The position numbers were made by a program, and so were the translations under genes. This document shows, in pieces, positions 1 through 9,305 of a stretch of 17,672 bases of DNA. Positions within the stretch are counted from its first letter, which is position 1. Each line of letters opens with the position of its first letter. The notes under the pieces are model-generated. The model was not told the DNA's origin. It did not search any database and saw only the letters and a list, made by a program, of their open reading frames with translations. The stretch is from Cephalothrix simula (taxonomy: Eukaryota > Nemertea > Palaeonemertea > Archinemertea > Cephalotrichidae): assembly GCA_035591015.1 (NCBI GenBank), contig JAXIUW010242506.1:1-17672 (forward strand), read 5' to 3'.

Positions 1-179
1 TTTCGAGTAAATGGCAGGAAATATCTTTGCCTTATATTTTGCTGCCAGGAAGCTGACAGCTTTGTGCAGCCCTGGGTAGTACTCTGGTTGCGCTTCTCCG
101 ATAATTCTTACTTTTACATATACAGAAATCTATGGAAAACTTGGATGAGTAGGTACCGTGAAATGTAAAAATTTCGCCC

Positions 180-330
180 ACCCCTCGAGATCTCCAAGAA
201 GGGGCATCGGAACCCCTTAACCCTATACATTTTGGAAAGAACATTAAAAGTTACTCACCATGGGAGGGTTTTAAATTTTTAGCCCCACCTAGTGGGGAGT
301 GGTAGCGCAAAATGTGCAAAAAATTAGAAA
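180..330. repeat. Interspersed repeat, copy 1 of a shared family
   Basis: The block CCCCTCGAGATCTCCAAG, then CCCCTTAACCCTATA, then a palindrome CCCCACCTAGTGGGG (283-297) and GGTAGCGCAAAATGTGC is matched in the same order at 3147-3260. Its TATACATTTTGGAAAGAA part recurs in the fold-back at 12111-12376. No gene is visible in 1-359; the short ORFs there are incidental. Confidence 0.55.
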
Positions 331-359
331 ATAGACTAAGTCCCACTTTTAGTAGTAGG

Positions 360-634
360 ATGTTAAGGAAGACCCCGAATCGTTCCGGTTAGACCAAAAC
401 TAGCTACAATAGGTTGTTTGGCATATCAAGAATACTAAATGACGCAATCTTAGGTTCCTAATAATATCAAGTGACCCGTGGGGGTCAGTCAAATGTCATA
501 TGAGCCTTGAAATCCAGAGGTGACAATTTTGCACCTAAGAACCCGGTATTTGGGTCATTAGGTATGCTTGATATGCCAAACAACCTATTGTAGCTTTGGT
601 CTAACCCGAACGATTCGGGGCGTTCCTTTAACAT
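360..634. mobile_element. Fold-back (MITE-like) element, 275 bp
   Basis: The left arm 360-430 is the near-perfect reverse complement of 567-634; both contain CCCCGAATCGTTC and ACAATAGGTTGTTTGGCATA. Weaker complementarity continues inward (CTTAGGTTC against GAACC, TAATGACC against GGTCATTA), so almost the whole element can fold back. It has no coding capacity and no convincing target-site duplication was found. A non-autonomous inverted-repeat transposon is the best reading. Confidence 0.8.
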
Positions 635-1259
635 CTGCCCACTATTTTATATTTGCACGGATGCCGGCACGGATGAAGAAAAAACGTGATACATTTAGAG
701 GAAATAGGAACAAAATTACCAAGGAAGTACGTGATGTACAACCAACTCTTTGAATAGACAGAACAATTTTCTTCTTCGAGACTCTGGCACATGGTACGAC
801 CTGTCATCAACTTTTGGTCACTTCTTACCGGTGACAGTATTTTGTGTGAATTTTTTTGTCCATTGCTCTTAATCTACAAAAAGGTTGCTCACGTAACTAC
901 TCAAATTTGGTGCGCGCATGCGTATCTCCGGGGCGTATCTTCGACTCTTTGCGAAAGTTGTCAGAACATGTATGGTCATGTATAGTATAGCCGAGTTCGT
1001 CATTGACTCAAGTGAAATTAAATCTTGAAAGAGGAAGTGAGGTAACTGCGCATGTCCAGGCCTAATTTTTACGTCCGACTTATTTATTTTCGATAAGTTC
1101 GAAATTAAGAATGTTGGTCATCTTGATCACATTTAGGTATTCCCACCACAAGACTCTTTATAACAGACAACACATAACATCAATAAGATGCGCACAAACA
1201 CACAAGAAGAGTGAAACTGAAACTTACCAGTTTTTAGAATGTTACTGGTATTTTGACAT
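635..1259. other. No gene seen; NRF1-like motifs
   Basis: No convincing coding stretch. GCGCGCATGCGTA (912-924) and TGCGCATGT (about 1048) resemble NRF1 sites and may belong to a promoter region with the ETS-like site further right. Confidence 0.3.
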
Positions 1260-1276
1260 CGTCTGCTCATAACGCA

Positions 1277-1310
1277 GCCGGAAGTGAGTGTTTAAATAAA
1301 TGGGCATGCG
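1277..1310 (+). promoter_or_regulatory. Possible promoter segment with ETS-like site
   Basis: GCCGGAAGTGAG at 1277-1288 matches the ETS core CCGGAAGTG, followed by GGCATGCG (NRF1-like half) near 1302. Such motifs are common in TATA-less metazoan promoters. The first recognised exon follows within 250 bp, so this could be its promoter, but motifs this short also occur by chance. Confidence 0.25.
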
Positions 1311-1526
1311 TAGTTAGTGATGTGTCTGAGATCACCTCATACCGCTTAGCACAAGTTCGGCATATCAGCCTGTGTTCGTGAGACTGGAAGAGCTGAAACA
1401 AAATCGAAAACTTATCTCACTTACGAAACTTGATGGGGAACTTGATGGGGATAAATTTGGCTTATATCAATTGATTTAGTTGATGTAGAATTTGGACATC
1501 AGTTAATCTGATAATTTTAATTTCAG

Positions 1527-1621
1527 ATGCTTCCCACTTTGTCAACATATCCAGTTTCCTAACGACCTCAAATGTGTCCTTAAAAACAATAGACTTCGTC
1601 TATCATTACCAATATATCTAT
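1527..1621 (+). CDS. Candidate exon 1, unidentified gene
   Basis: It follows the acceptor GATAATTTTAATTTCAG and is open for 31 codons in the frame that starts after the first codon base. It contains SHFVNISSFLTTSNVSL and ends at a GT (1622 or 1624). The upstream exon supplying the first base and start codon is not certain; 1330-1476 is open in one frame and reads RLEELKQNRKLISLTKLDGE but has no clear splice link. The connection to the next exon is not settled, so this is less sure than the exons from 4010 on. Confidence 0.4.
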
Positions 1622-1929
1622 GTGTAATAATGGCTTAAAATGATTGAAATGCGATTTTGCAGTTTGATTGACAATGATCTGATTGGAAAAGAATAAATTT
1701 TCCAGCTGTCCATATGCGCTTTTGTGTGTGCTTAAAATTTCAAGTTAACCAGCTGTTTCAACGAAAATTTAGAAAGTAAAATCCTTGTTTTCTGATGAAT
1801 TGGCTGTAATTTAGAAAGTGGTTCAGTGGTTTTTGGTAAGCTTTTTATATTAGGCAGAAGCAAAAATTGTCTATTTCAATTTCTAAACAATTGTCTCTAA
1901 ACATTTCCCTTCACTATAAATAATATGGC

Positions 1930-1988
1930 AGGGCATCGATTTTGAATTTGTTATTTTGAAAAACGGAAATGGGCCGTTTATCGATGCC
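1930..1988. repeat. Short inverted repeat GGGCATCGAT / ATCGATGCCC
   Basis: A 10-bp perfect inverted repeat with about 38 bp between the arms, in a presumed intron. Function unknown. Confidence 0.5.
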
Positions 1989-2058
1989 CAAAAACGATTC
2001 TTACTTCCGATTTACCTACACTTACACTGCTGCTGCAATAAATTTGAAATCGTCATCA

Positions 2059-2080
2059 ATCACGTGACGTTTCACGTGAT
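2059..2080. promoter_or_regulatory. Palindromic double E-box
   Basis: ATCACGTGA, four bases, TCACGTGAT: two CACGTG E-boxes in a perfect dyad with centres 12 bp apart. CACGTG is bound by bHLH-zip factors (USF, MITF/TFE, MYC families). Use here is an inference. Confidence 0.35.
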
Positions 2081-2148
2081 CACAGTTAGCCTATCATTCC
2101 CATCAATTATTGAATCGCTGCCGCCCCCTGCCACATCATGTATCTAAA

Positions 2149-2197
2149 GTAGAAGTTTATACTACTATTAACCTTAATGTAGAAGTTTATACTACTA
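2149..2197. repeat. Two direct copies of a 19-bp repeat
   Basis: GTAGAAGTTTATACTACTA occurs at 2149-2167 and 2179-2197, period 30 bp. The rest of 1624-2987 shows no gene; 2330-2720 is rich in C and G runs and purine tracts and reads as non-coding repeat. Confidence 0.75.
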
Positions 2198-2987
2198 GAG
2201 AACATTTAAATCCCGAAAGTGCTTTGGTCACTCTGTTTATGTGTGATTGAGTTGTATCATCAAGATAATCATTGTATTCAGTGACTTCAGTCGTACATTT
2301 GTACATGATGCTTTCAAAAAAGACAAACTCAGGGGGGATCGTGGAAAAAATTGACATGCACATATGGGGGTGGGATGGTTTTTGGGTCAAATAACGATTT
2401 TTTCCCTTTCCAATTTCACTTTTCCCCCCGGCATTTTAAGGCGCGTTTTTGTTTATGTATAACCCCTTTTGAATTTGAAGTGTCCAAAACCGTAAAACGT
2501 CCAAAAAATTGACTTGGAAAAAATTGAAACTTTTTCGGAAAAAAATTAACGAAAAATTTTCGAAAAAAAGGTAAATATTTGGAGATGGGGTGCTGAAGGA
2601 CTGGGTGGGGTCCCCCAAATTTTGGTGACATGGTTATTTCCAGGTGATGGGAAGGGGGTGCCCCAATCGGATTTCCATCTGTGTAGGTCAATTTTTCTAT
2701 AAACCCCCTCCCATGAAAAACCAAAGGAATTTGCTCAAGTCAAAATTTAAATTAATATTAAGTTATACTTCTATTTTAATTGGAAAATTATCTTTTTAAA
2801 TTTTACTATATAGTGCAGAGTATTAAATAACCCATAGGGCCTTATTATAGGGCCTTGTTATTCTTATTAAGAAGGCCAATTATGCAGAATAATTGTCATA
2901 AATTTTGATGTTATCTTAAGTAATAGCTTAATCCGGAATTTAGACCTGTTTTAAGGATATGTTGGTCATTTTTGATTGACTTATCAG

Positions 2988-3020
2988 TGTCTATGACTGT
3001 CATTTACTACACGGAAGAGG
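2988..3020 (+). CDS. Candidate small exon 2, unidentified gene
   Basis: Acceptor GATTGACTTATCAG and donor GAGG|GTAAAC bound 33 bases that read SMTVIYYTEE. It starts and ends after the first codon base, so it fits the phase of the exon at 4010. It is very short and could be chance. Confidence 0.25.
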
Positions 3021-3227
3021 GTAAACCGGAAAATGACCATTGCTTAAAGTACACTTAATGTTTTTCTTTAAGAAGACGAATACAAATACACAATGTAGTA
3101 TAGAAAAATTGGCCACACGATCTAAATAATGGCAAAAAGCCCCCCTCCCGCGAGAATCTCCCAAGTGGGGACCCTGACCCCATTGACCCTTATATCTTTA
3201 TCTTTATAAGTTTATAATATTTTCATG

Positions 3228-3641
3228 ACTAAAGCGCCACCTGGTGGTCCCCTAGCAGGGGCTTAGTTGGGGTTGATGCCTGGTGGTAGGACATTATTAT
3301 AGGGTGCCTGATGGGTCGGACCCCCAATATCAACTTCGGTTTTTTACACCGGGTTTAACGTTTAAGGAAGAGCTGAGCATGTTTTGGAAAATACATTTTT
3401 TTGGAATAAGTGCCCGGTGGCAGAGTTCTGCCACTACTGCCACGGTCACTACGCCACTGTCCCCTAGCGGCGAAAATGTGCATTTTTGTGTAAGGGTACA
3501 GTCGAACCAGGAGAATGTTTTGACCAATATTATTGTTCTATAAAACTTCTAGATAAAAAAAACTTGCAGAGCCACGTGGTACCCCCATAGCGAAAATTTA
3601 CATTTGCCGCTATGGGTGGCCACACCAGGTGGCGCTTTAGT
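3228..3641. mobile_element. MITE-like element with 19-bp perfect inverted ends
   Basis: ACTAAAGCGCCACCTGGTG at 3228-3246 is exactly inverted at 3623-3641. Inside are CCTAGCGGCGAAAATGTG (3463-3480) and a hairpin CCCATAGCG/CGCTATGGG (3584-3617) carrying a related block. The left end runs into a repeat homologous to 180-330. No target duplication was identified. The ORFs crossing this region on both strands are by-products of the repeat. Confidence 0.65.
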
Positions 3642-4009
3642 ATCAACAGTGAATAAGCTCCACCGATTTTTTTGCGTGGATGGCTCTCCATCTGCAAATG
3701 AAAAAAGAACAATAAAAGGGATTCCTGTTTCTGAGTATATGTTGACAAAAAAGCGCATGGATGAATGTCCCCTCCAGGTATGAATGTCACAGCCACACAA
3801 CGGTTTTCCCACTTCAAATACGCCACAAAACTAAGAAGTGCATTGTCATATTCAGCAATTCTTATCTTCACCGAAAAAAGACTGTTCCATATGATAAAGT
3901 GACTGCTGGCTGGCATGGCTTGAATCTACGAGTTTTACCTTTATCATAATATAAAGATTGCTCCCAAGATCACATCATCTTTGATCTTTCTTTCTTTATT
4001 TTGCTACAG

Positions 4010-4064
4010 CAGAGCAGATTATTCACTCCCTAGTTCCTATTATGATCATGCTGATTACGGCATT
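4010..4064 (+). CDS. Candidate exon 3, unidentified gene
   Basis: A long pyrimidine tract (CTTTCTTTCTTTATTTTGCTACAG) precedes it, followed by a second CAG that makes a tandem NAGNAG acceptor (exon start 4010 or 4013). It reads EQIIHSLVPIMIMLITA and stops at TT|GTAATT, two bases into a codon, matching the exon at 4723. Helical and hydrophobic. Confidence 0.55.
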
Positions 4065-4722
4065 GTAATTTTTGATTGCTTGAAATTAGTTTGTCATCAT
4101 CCTGTATCCCAAATCCTGGTGGGGTTTTGAAGTTCCTAAATTTAAATCAAGACCATCACCAAGAATGCATCCCATCACCTACCCTTAATCATTTGGGCAT
4201 TCTATCGTGAAATTGTGCTGAAAAAGTTATGTAATAACTTACTCAATATGCAAGAATAGCGCTGTGCTGACGTGCTTTAGGCTATTTTAATTATTATCTA
4301 ATTCGTAATAATTAGATAATTCATAAGGCCTTAATCTGCTCCTCGGGCTGCTTATAAATTCTATTGTGATAAAGTTTTCATTGTATTAGCCTTTTTTCAT
4401 TGCTAAAAAACGAATATCAGTTAAAAACTATTTGATCCCGCTGTATACGCCAGCGCCTCGCTTTATAATGGAAAATAATTTTTAAGCCGAAGCAAAAATG
4501 TAAGTTTCGGCTAAATGATGTTTAAGGTCATTTAAGTCCTCTAATTTCTGTGTCGCGCAGACGTAACACATTTAAAGTATGGCAAACTGTTTTGGCAAAC
4601 TGCTTAATTTTTGTGCTGATGGCTAATGAGCTATTTTCCTATTTCGATATTTTTTTCTGATGTGTACTATTTTGTTCGGTGGGTGCAATGGGCCATTTTT
4701 TCTGCGAGTGCTTATCTTCCAG

Positions 4723-4865
4723 GATGTGTGATTATATATATTGCACGCGTGATCGGTGGTGCATACTTTTCACTCAGCTCAGATTAAATCACGCAGCTTT
4801 CCATCCTGGTAGTCCAGGCATTAGTTCGGAAGTTATAAATGATGAAATTATATTTTGTGGCCTGT
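4723..4865 (+). CDS. Candidate exon 4, unidentified gene
   Basis: Acceptor TGCTTATCTTCCAG. It reads 47 codons including LFTQLRLNHAAFHPGSPG, then ISSEVINDEIIFCGL, and stops at CCTGT|GTAGGT. It starts at the third base of a codon and ends after a first base, matching both neighbours. Composition is less AT-biased than the flanking introns. Confidence 0.6.
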
Positions 4866-5084
4866 GTAGGTGGAATTTATAATGCATTTACATATGTAAC
4901 TGGACTGGGCATTCGATTACATGACAAAAAATATGAATTTTTCTTCTTGTTTGAGGTGGAGGCTATGTCGCCATCTTACCATGTTTTTGACTCTGAAAAA
5001 GTTACTGTAATCGTGAGCAAGGTCAAGTACGATGATTAAGCGCCAACCAACCTGGCTGATTTTAGCTTTGACGATTATCGGCAG

Positions 5085-5331
5085 GCCCTCCGAGCCTGAA
5101 ACCTCTGCCACTCTGTGCGGAACATGAGCTTTTGACACGTCTGTCGTCTGATGAAGCTGCCACTGAACATATTGAACAATATTTTGCTGTTTTCTTCGTG
5201 TTTCATAGCCATACTTTAAAGATTCTCAAGTCTTTTACTGAAAAAGACTATATAAATCATATTTCTTCTGGAATCATCTGCCGACACATGTTTTTTCTTA
5301 ACCATGGCAACCAATACATTGTACCTTCCGG
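5085..5331 (+). CDS. Candidate exon 5, longest exon of the gene
   Basis: Open for 82 codons from the acceptor TATCGGCAG to the donor TCCGG|GTAAAC. It contains HELLTRLSSDEAATEHIEQY and SSGIICRHMFFLNHGNQYIV, a charged then hydrophobic pattern typical of packed helices. A second possible acceptor (TTCTTCGTGTTTCATAG, at 5208) would give a shorter exon in the same frame. The left boundary is less sure than the right. Confidence 0.65.
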
Positions 5332-5437
5332 GTAAACCTTTGTTTTTGAACGCATTGGGCCATTGTTTTTAATATTGCTTCACATTGCGGTCTTTTGAGT
5401 GTCATTGAAGAAAAAATTATCCGTCTTCTGCCATCAG

Positions 5438-5488
5438 CGAAAATCGATATGAATTTTTGGATCTTTATGTGAATGAATTATTGGCAAA
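5438..5488 (+). CDS. Candidate exon 6, unidentified gene
   Basis: Acceptor TTATCCGTCTTCTGCCATCAG, reading ENRYEFLDLYVNELLA, then AA|GTATCA. It starts and ends after the second codon base, matching exons 5 and 7. The upstream intron is 106 bp. The donor is the weak point; the frame stays open a little further. Confidence 0.55.
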
Positions 5489-5570
5489 GTATCAATTGTC
5501 CAGTTTATCATGTTTTTAACAAGTCGTGAGACTCGTCCCCATCACTGCACTGTTCCTGTTGTAATTGGCT

Positions 5571-5810
5571 TTTTTTCAGGGGGGTAGACTCAACGGTCCG
5601 CGTATCCCGTATTTACCCGTAGAAAGGTCCTGGAAACCCCCTCTCGGGTACTCTTATCGATAAGTCCCCAGGGGTCTTTAAGACTCAGCCTAGTGCCCTA
5701 CGGTCCGCCTTTGTGTCTTCGCCCCCACGCCCCTGCCGGGTTTCGAACCTGGGTCCTCTCGCAAGGCAATCCAAAGCTCTAACATCTAATTAAAACCACG
5801 GGATCTAGCT
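5571..5810 (-). mobile_element. tRNA-derived SINE
   Basis: On the minus strand there is a B box GGTTCGAAACC (complement of 5739-5749) in the context CCCAGGTTCGAAACCCGGCAGGGG. About 30 bp before it lies a degenerate A-box region ending TTAGAGC. These are the internal Pol III promoter parts of a tRNA-like head. The body runs toward 5571 and ends in a short A-rich tail (CCCTGAAAAAAA). A working tRNA gene is unlikely because no acceptor stem closes around it. Confidence 0.7.
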
Positions 5811-5879
5811 GGACACTGAATGTCGGGGAGCACGGCAAACCGTTACACCGATAATCCACATTTTTGGTTCAAAAAAATA

Positions 5880-7060
5880 TTATCACCAAAATTATGGTAT
5901 GTCCCACAGAAAAACATTTTGGGTTATTTAATTGACCGTTTGTGTTTACCAATTTTGCTAGGTTTCTTTGCGTTTCAACCCTAGTTTGGGTTGTTTTTAG
6001 GGTCGGTTAAACTTACAGACAGCCCAAAGTGGACGACCCATATTTTAGGGTCAATTCAGCCCACAAAAATCGGGTCGATGTTGAACCCTATAACAGAAAT
6101 CTATGTTATACAGAAATCGAAGGGTATATTTCAAATGGGGGGATCTTGCCGGTAGTCGTGGTGACTTGGTTTCTGGCCCTCCTAGTGGAGGCCAATGACC
6201 ATATTTTCTGTTACAATAAACACACCTTGTAATCCAATCAGAAAGCTCGCTCGAATGACATGATTTGTCGAAATCACTGGTGCGGAACGCTATAACACAT
6301 TTATTGGGGTAACACTAACGACCTACATTTGAATTCGCCCTTTTGTGTGAGACCTTTCCAATTTTCCATAGTGGAATATCTGGAACTTTTACGTTGATTT
6401 CTTTTTACAGTCCCGGATAGACCCAAGGCCCCCAAGTACGTTTCTTTTAGCTTATCCAGCACTTGGATGAACCTGGGGGACCCCCAACTGGTCCCAACTT
6501 ATAGTCGGATAATTGGAAACAAAATTGCGGCGAAATTTTAAAATAATTACTTTCAGTCTATTTTATGGACTGATAAGGAGCTAATTTAGGGGTATGTTGC
6601 ATTGAGATATATTATTTTTTGGCTATAGTTTTGCTGGAGGCGTGTTTTTTTAGCCAGAAAGTTTTTCGACCAACATCCGCCATGACACTTTCTCCGGGAT
6701 AAGTGTATATTCGTTCTTTTTAACCGGAAGTCGGGACAGCCCTAGACTTATCTAGGATAATTAAAAAGAACGCAACCTTATTTATTAAACAGTATCACCA
6801 AATAGTTCATTTGGTATCACCCTTTTAGAATTTTCTTGTTCTGTTATGTTCTAGAAATGTAACAATTTAAAACTTTAAAGATCTTGGGTAATTCATTGTT
6901 TGCCTTCAGCAATTTAATTCTAATATTACCATAAAGTTTTAAATCGTTTTAAATGATTGTATCAAGTGGAAATCAATAGAATCTTTGACATTTAAATTAT
7001 TTCTTAAAATAAAGAAAAAAAATGGTTTTCAGCCTATTTAAAAATTTGCTTGACATTGCA
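5880..7060. other. Intron sequence, no gene seen
   Basis: Between exons 6 and 7. The part up to about 6120 repeats GGGTT/AACCC-type words in both orientations and may be an old repeat. A good-looking acceptor (TTTCTTTTTACAG, about 6412) leads only into a short GC-rich hairpin-prone stretch with no matching exon. 6560-7060 is featureless AT-rich DNA. Confidence 0.4.
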
Positions 7061-7074
7061 ATTAGCGCTAAGGT

Positions 7075-7127
7075 CCAGGGGGTTTTATAACATTTGTTTA
7101 TGTCAATTTTTTCCATGACCCCCCTGG
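7075..7127. repeat. Small inverted repeat CCAGGGGG / CCCCCCTGG
   Basis: Arms of about 9 bp around a 34-bp AT-rich loop. Nearby, ATTAGCGCT occurs at 7061-7069 and 7242-7250 and inverted at 7286-7294, which suggests a decayed inverted-repeat element. Confidence 0.4.
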
Positions 7128-7451
7128 TTTTCTAGATATTTTCTAGTTATTTACAGACCCTGTAGAGAGGAGTGATTCCTCTTGTAAAATTATTTCATTT
7201 GGCGCTCTGTTATTGGCATGAAAGACAAAGCAGTTCGCTAAATTAGCGCTGATATCGCTAACGATCCGCAAATACACCCCAAAGAAGCGCTAATCACTTC
7301 GCCTCCGGGCTGCGATCCATTTCACCATGTTATGGGTATAGGATTTTCATATCTGCGTTTTATTCTATTTTATATACAATAGTTTTATGTGATTTTATTA
7401 ATTGAACATAATCATTGATTTGAACATGGGTTTCTTTTGCTGTTTCTCTAG

Positions 7452-7546
7452 CTGGTACAAGATTAAAAGACCTTTTCATCTTTTATTCCATTCAATAATT
7501 CAAAATTATCAAAAGGCTGAAAATAAGAAATCCTTTGATTCAACTG
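7452..7546 (+). CDS. Candidate exon 7, unidentified gene
   Basis: One of the best acceptors in the window (TTTCTTTTGCTGTTTCTCTAG) leads into WYKIKRPFHLLFHSIIQNY followed by QKAENKKSFDST. It starts in the phase left by exon 6. Two donors, at 7547 (GTACCA) and 7574 (GTTAAA), both end after a first codon base, as exon 8 needs; the stop at 7576 limits it. The exact end is uncertain. Confidence 0.55.
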
Positions 7547-7573
7547 GTACCACAACAGTTTCTTTTAGATCTT

Positions 7574-8399
7574 GTTAAAAAATGCCATTACCAGAGGAAG
7601 TATGCAAGTTTGGTTGTGACAGATTTTTCAATGGCATGTCAAGTCAAAAAAGTTTTCTGTGATGGCTTAAAGAAGTGAAATAATTATTTCCAGTGATCTT
7701 GAAAATACAAGGTTGTAATAAACCAGAAACATTGGTGCTTACATTATTAACATGATATTGAACTGGTTGAATATGAAATTGATAGAGTCGAAAATGAACG
7801 CGCTAAAATCAACATTTGTTCGTGACGATTTCTATGTGTTTTTCACATTTGTTCACTTATGCTATTAGTGAAATACCCGATGTCCAAATGTTGTCATTCA
7901 GGTTCCAAGTGTTTATTTAACGTACGGATATAGAAAGCATGCAATATCAAGAATTTTAATTTACTTCGAAATATTTGGGGTGTTGTCCAAGCCACGTGAT
8001 AAAACTCATTTTGAGCTGCACCCATATGTCGCATAATGTTATTGTTATTGTTTCACTGTGCACTGCAGTGCGAGGATAAAATATAAAATGAAAAATATGC
8101 CTGTTAATGATCCATTTTAATGCCTCCAGTTCATTTAGAATTACCCTAACCACACCTTTTTCCCATTTTTAACAAAAAATCTAAGCTTTTTGAAAAATTC
8201 TCGCACTATAGAAATGCTGTTTTTTTTTAACCTCTAAAGAATCGACATTGACATTTTAACATTTAAAAAAATATCTGCCGCGTTGAATAGATTTTGTGGT
8301 ATAACCCATACTATTTAGAAAATATGTATAATGACCTAAGCTGATTGGGCTATTGAATCATTGAGCCCGAGGGGTGCTATATTTTAGAGCCTGACAAGT
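7574..8399 (+). other. Intron with unexplained coding-like stretches
   Basis: 7582-7660 reads MPLPEEVCKFGCDRFFNGMS in the frame of exon 7, and 7752-7865 reads MILNWLNMKLIESKMNALKS and on in another frame. Neither has clear splice sites that fit the phases. They may be skipped exons, relics of lost exons, or chance. 7870-8399 shows no gene. Confidence 0.3.
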
Positions 8400-8481
8400 C
8401 TTCGTTAGGTGGTTTCTATTTTACGCTAACTACATAGGAAACCCATAATGGATAGCGTAAAATAGAACTCACCTAACGAAG
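8400..8481. repeat. Near-perfect 29-bp hairpin
   Basis: Arms 8400-8428 and 8453-8481 pair over 29 positions with two mismatches (CTTCGTTAGGTG and ATTTTACGCTA shared), around a 24-nt loop. TGACA and TGTCA flank the arms outside. The shape resembles a tiny MITE or a small-RNA precursor; it lies in an intron. Confidence 0.7.
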
Positions 8482-8616
8482 TGTCAACTACTCCTGGAAG
8501 TATGGAAATAGTGCTTAAAATTTTTCGAATCAAGAATTTTGATTTTTACCATTTTTAACTGCTTACTACTCAGCGTTTGTGAATAAAACCTTAATCCATT
8601 TTACAAGCCTTTCCAG

Positions 8617-8752
8617 TGATGTATATTGGGAGTTTATATACCCATACCTATACCCCGCATGATCTTTATAGAACTTATGAGGTCATTAAGTTCCCAATCA
8701 AAGTCTTATGTTCCAAAAAAAAACTTAAGTTTTTTTGGGGGCTAACATTTGG
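8617..8752 (+). CDS. Candidate exon 8, unidentified gene
   Basis: Acceptor TTTTACAAGCCTTTCCAG. It reads SLYTHTYTPHDLYRTYEV and then a Lys/Phe-rich stretch to the strong donor TTTGG|GTATGT. It starts after a first codon base and ends after a second, matching exons 7 and 9. An earlier donor at 8682 (GAG|GTCATT) is possible but breaks the phase agreement unless exon 9 is read in another frame. Confidence 0.5.
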
Positions 8753-9078
8753 GTATGTTTTATTAATATTTCCGTCCATTTGTGTAAAGTGTTGTCAAAA
8801 AACTTAGGATCGTTATAAGTCTTTGGAGATCGGGAATTTTATTTAGAATAGTCAAAAGAACTGATGGTCATATATTATGTTCCTTTAAAACCCGCTTTAG
8901 AAGAGTGGGGATTTTTGCATTTTTTTCAATTAAAAATTTAGGCAAACCAAGAGACGTTTGGCACCCTAATATATTTTTCTTTTCGTCTTTACCTATACTA
9001 CCTCCTCCTGTTGTTTAAACTTGTCTGTTTGATAGTCAATATGTGTGGTTCGAATTCCTGAAATTGTTTTCAAACCAG

Positions 9079-9140
9079 CCCAAAACATGTTTTACCTCTC
9101 CAGCAACCAACCATTGCAAACTTTTATTTCACTTCAACAT
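9079..9140 (+). CDS. Candidate exon 9, unidentified gene
   Basis: After acceptor GTTTTCAAACCAG, all three frames are open for at least 27 codons, so frame choice rests on phase. The frame matching exon 8 reads PLQQPTIANFYFTST and reaches CAACAT|GTTCGG, which then matches exon 10. An alternative end is 9177 (TTC|GTAACG). Confidence 0.35.
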
Positions 9141-9218
9141 GTTCGGGGAAACTTTCTCGAATAACATCAAATTATTCGTAACGTTTGTCGGGGGTAACCC
9201 AACCCTCTTTCAAATTAG

Positions 9219-9305
9219 TAACCACTGAAGCAGTTACCTTCTTCCCCGGCCTTCTTCTTCATATTTCCATTATCAAATGCTTGTTTCTTGCATGTCTGAG
9301 GCACC
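9219..9305 (+). CDS. Candidate exon 10, unidentified gene
   Basis: Acceptor AACCCTCTTTCAAATTAG. It reads TTEAVTFFPG, then LLLHISIIKCLFLACLRH, and stops at CACC|GTTACC after a first codon base, as exon 11 requires. The frame stays open to 9373, so the right end is uncertain. Confidence 0.4.

Noticed and set aside
2416-2724. 102-codon minus-strand ORF
   Set aside because: It is driven by long A/G runs and poly-Phe/Lys translation in a C/G-run repeat area, with a second frame also open and no recognisable domain.
3530-3916. 128-codon minus-strand ORF and its overlapping frames
   Set aside because: It crosses the right end of an inverted-repeat element, and its sequence follows the repeat rather than a protein pattern.
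5720-5800. Functional tRNA gene on the minus strand
   Set aside because: The B box is intact but the A box is degraded and no 7-bp acceptor stem closes around it; a SINE head explains it better.
6413-6441. Exon after TTTCTTTTTACAG
   Set aside because: The frame required by exon 6 hits a stop at once, and direct joining of exons 6 and 7 keeps the phase.
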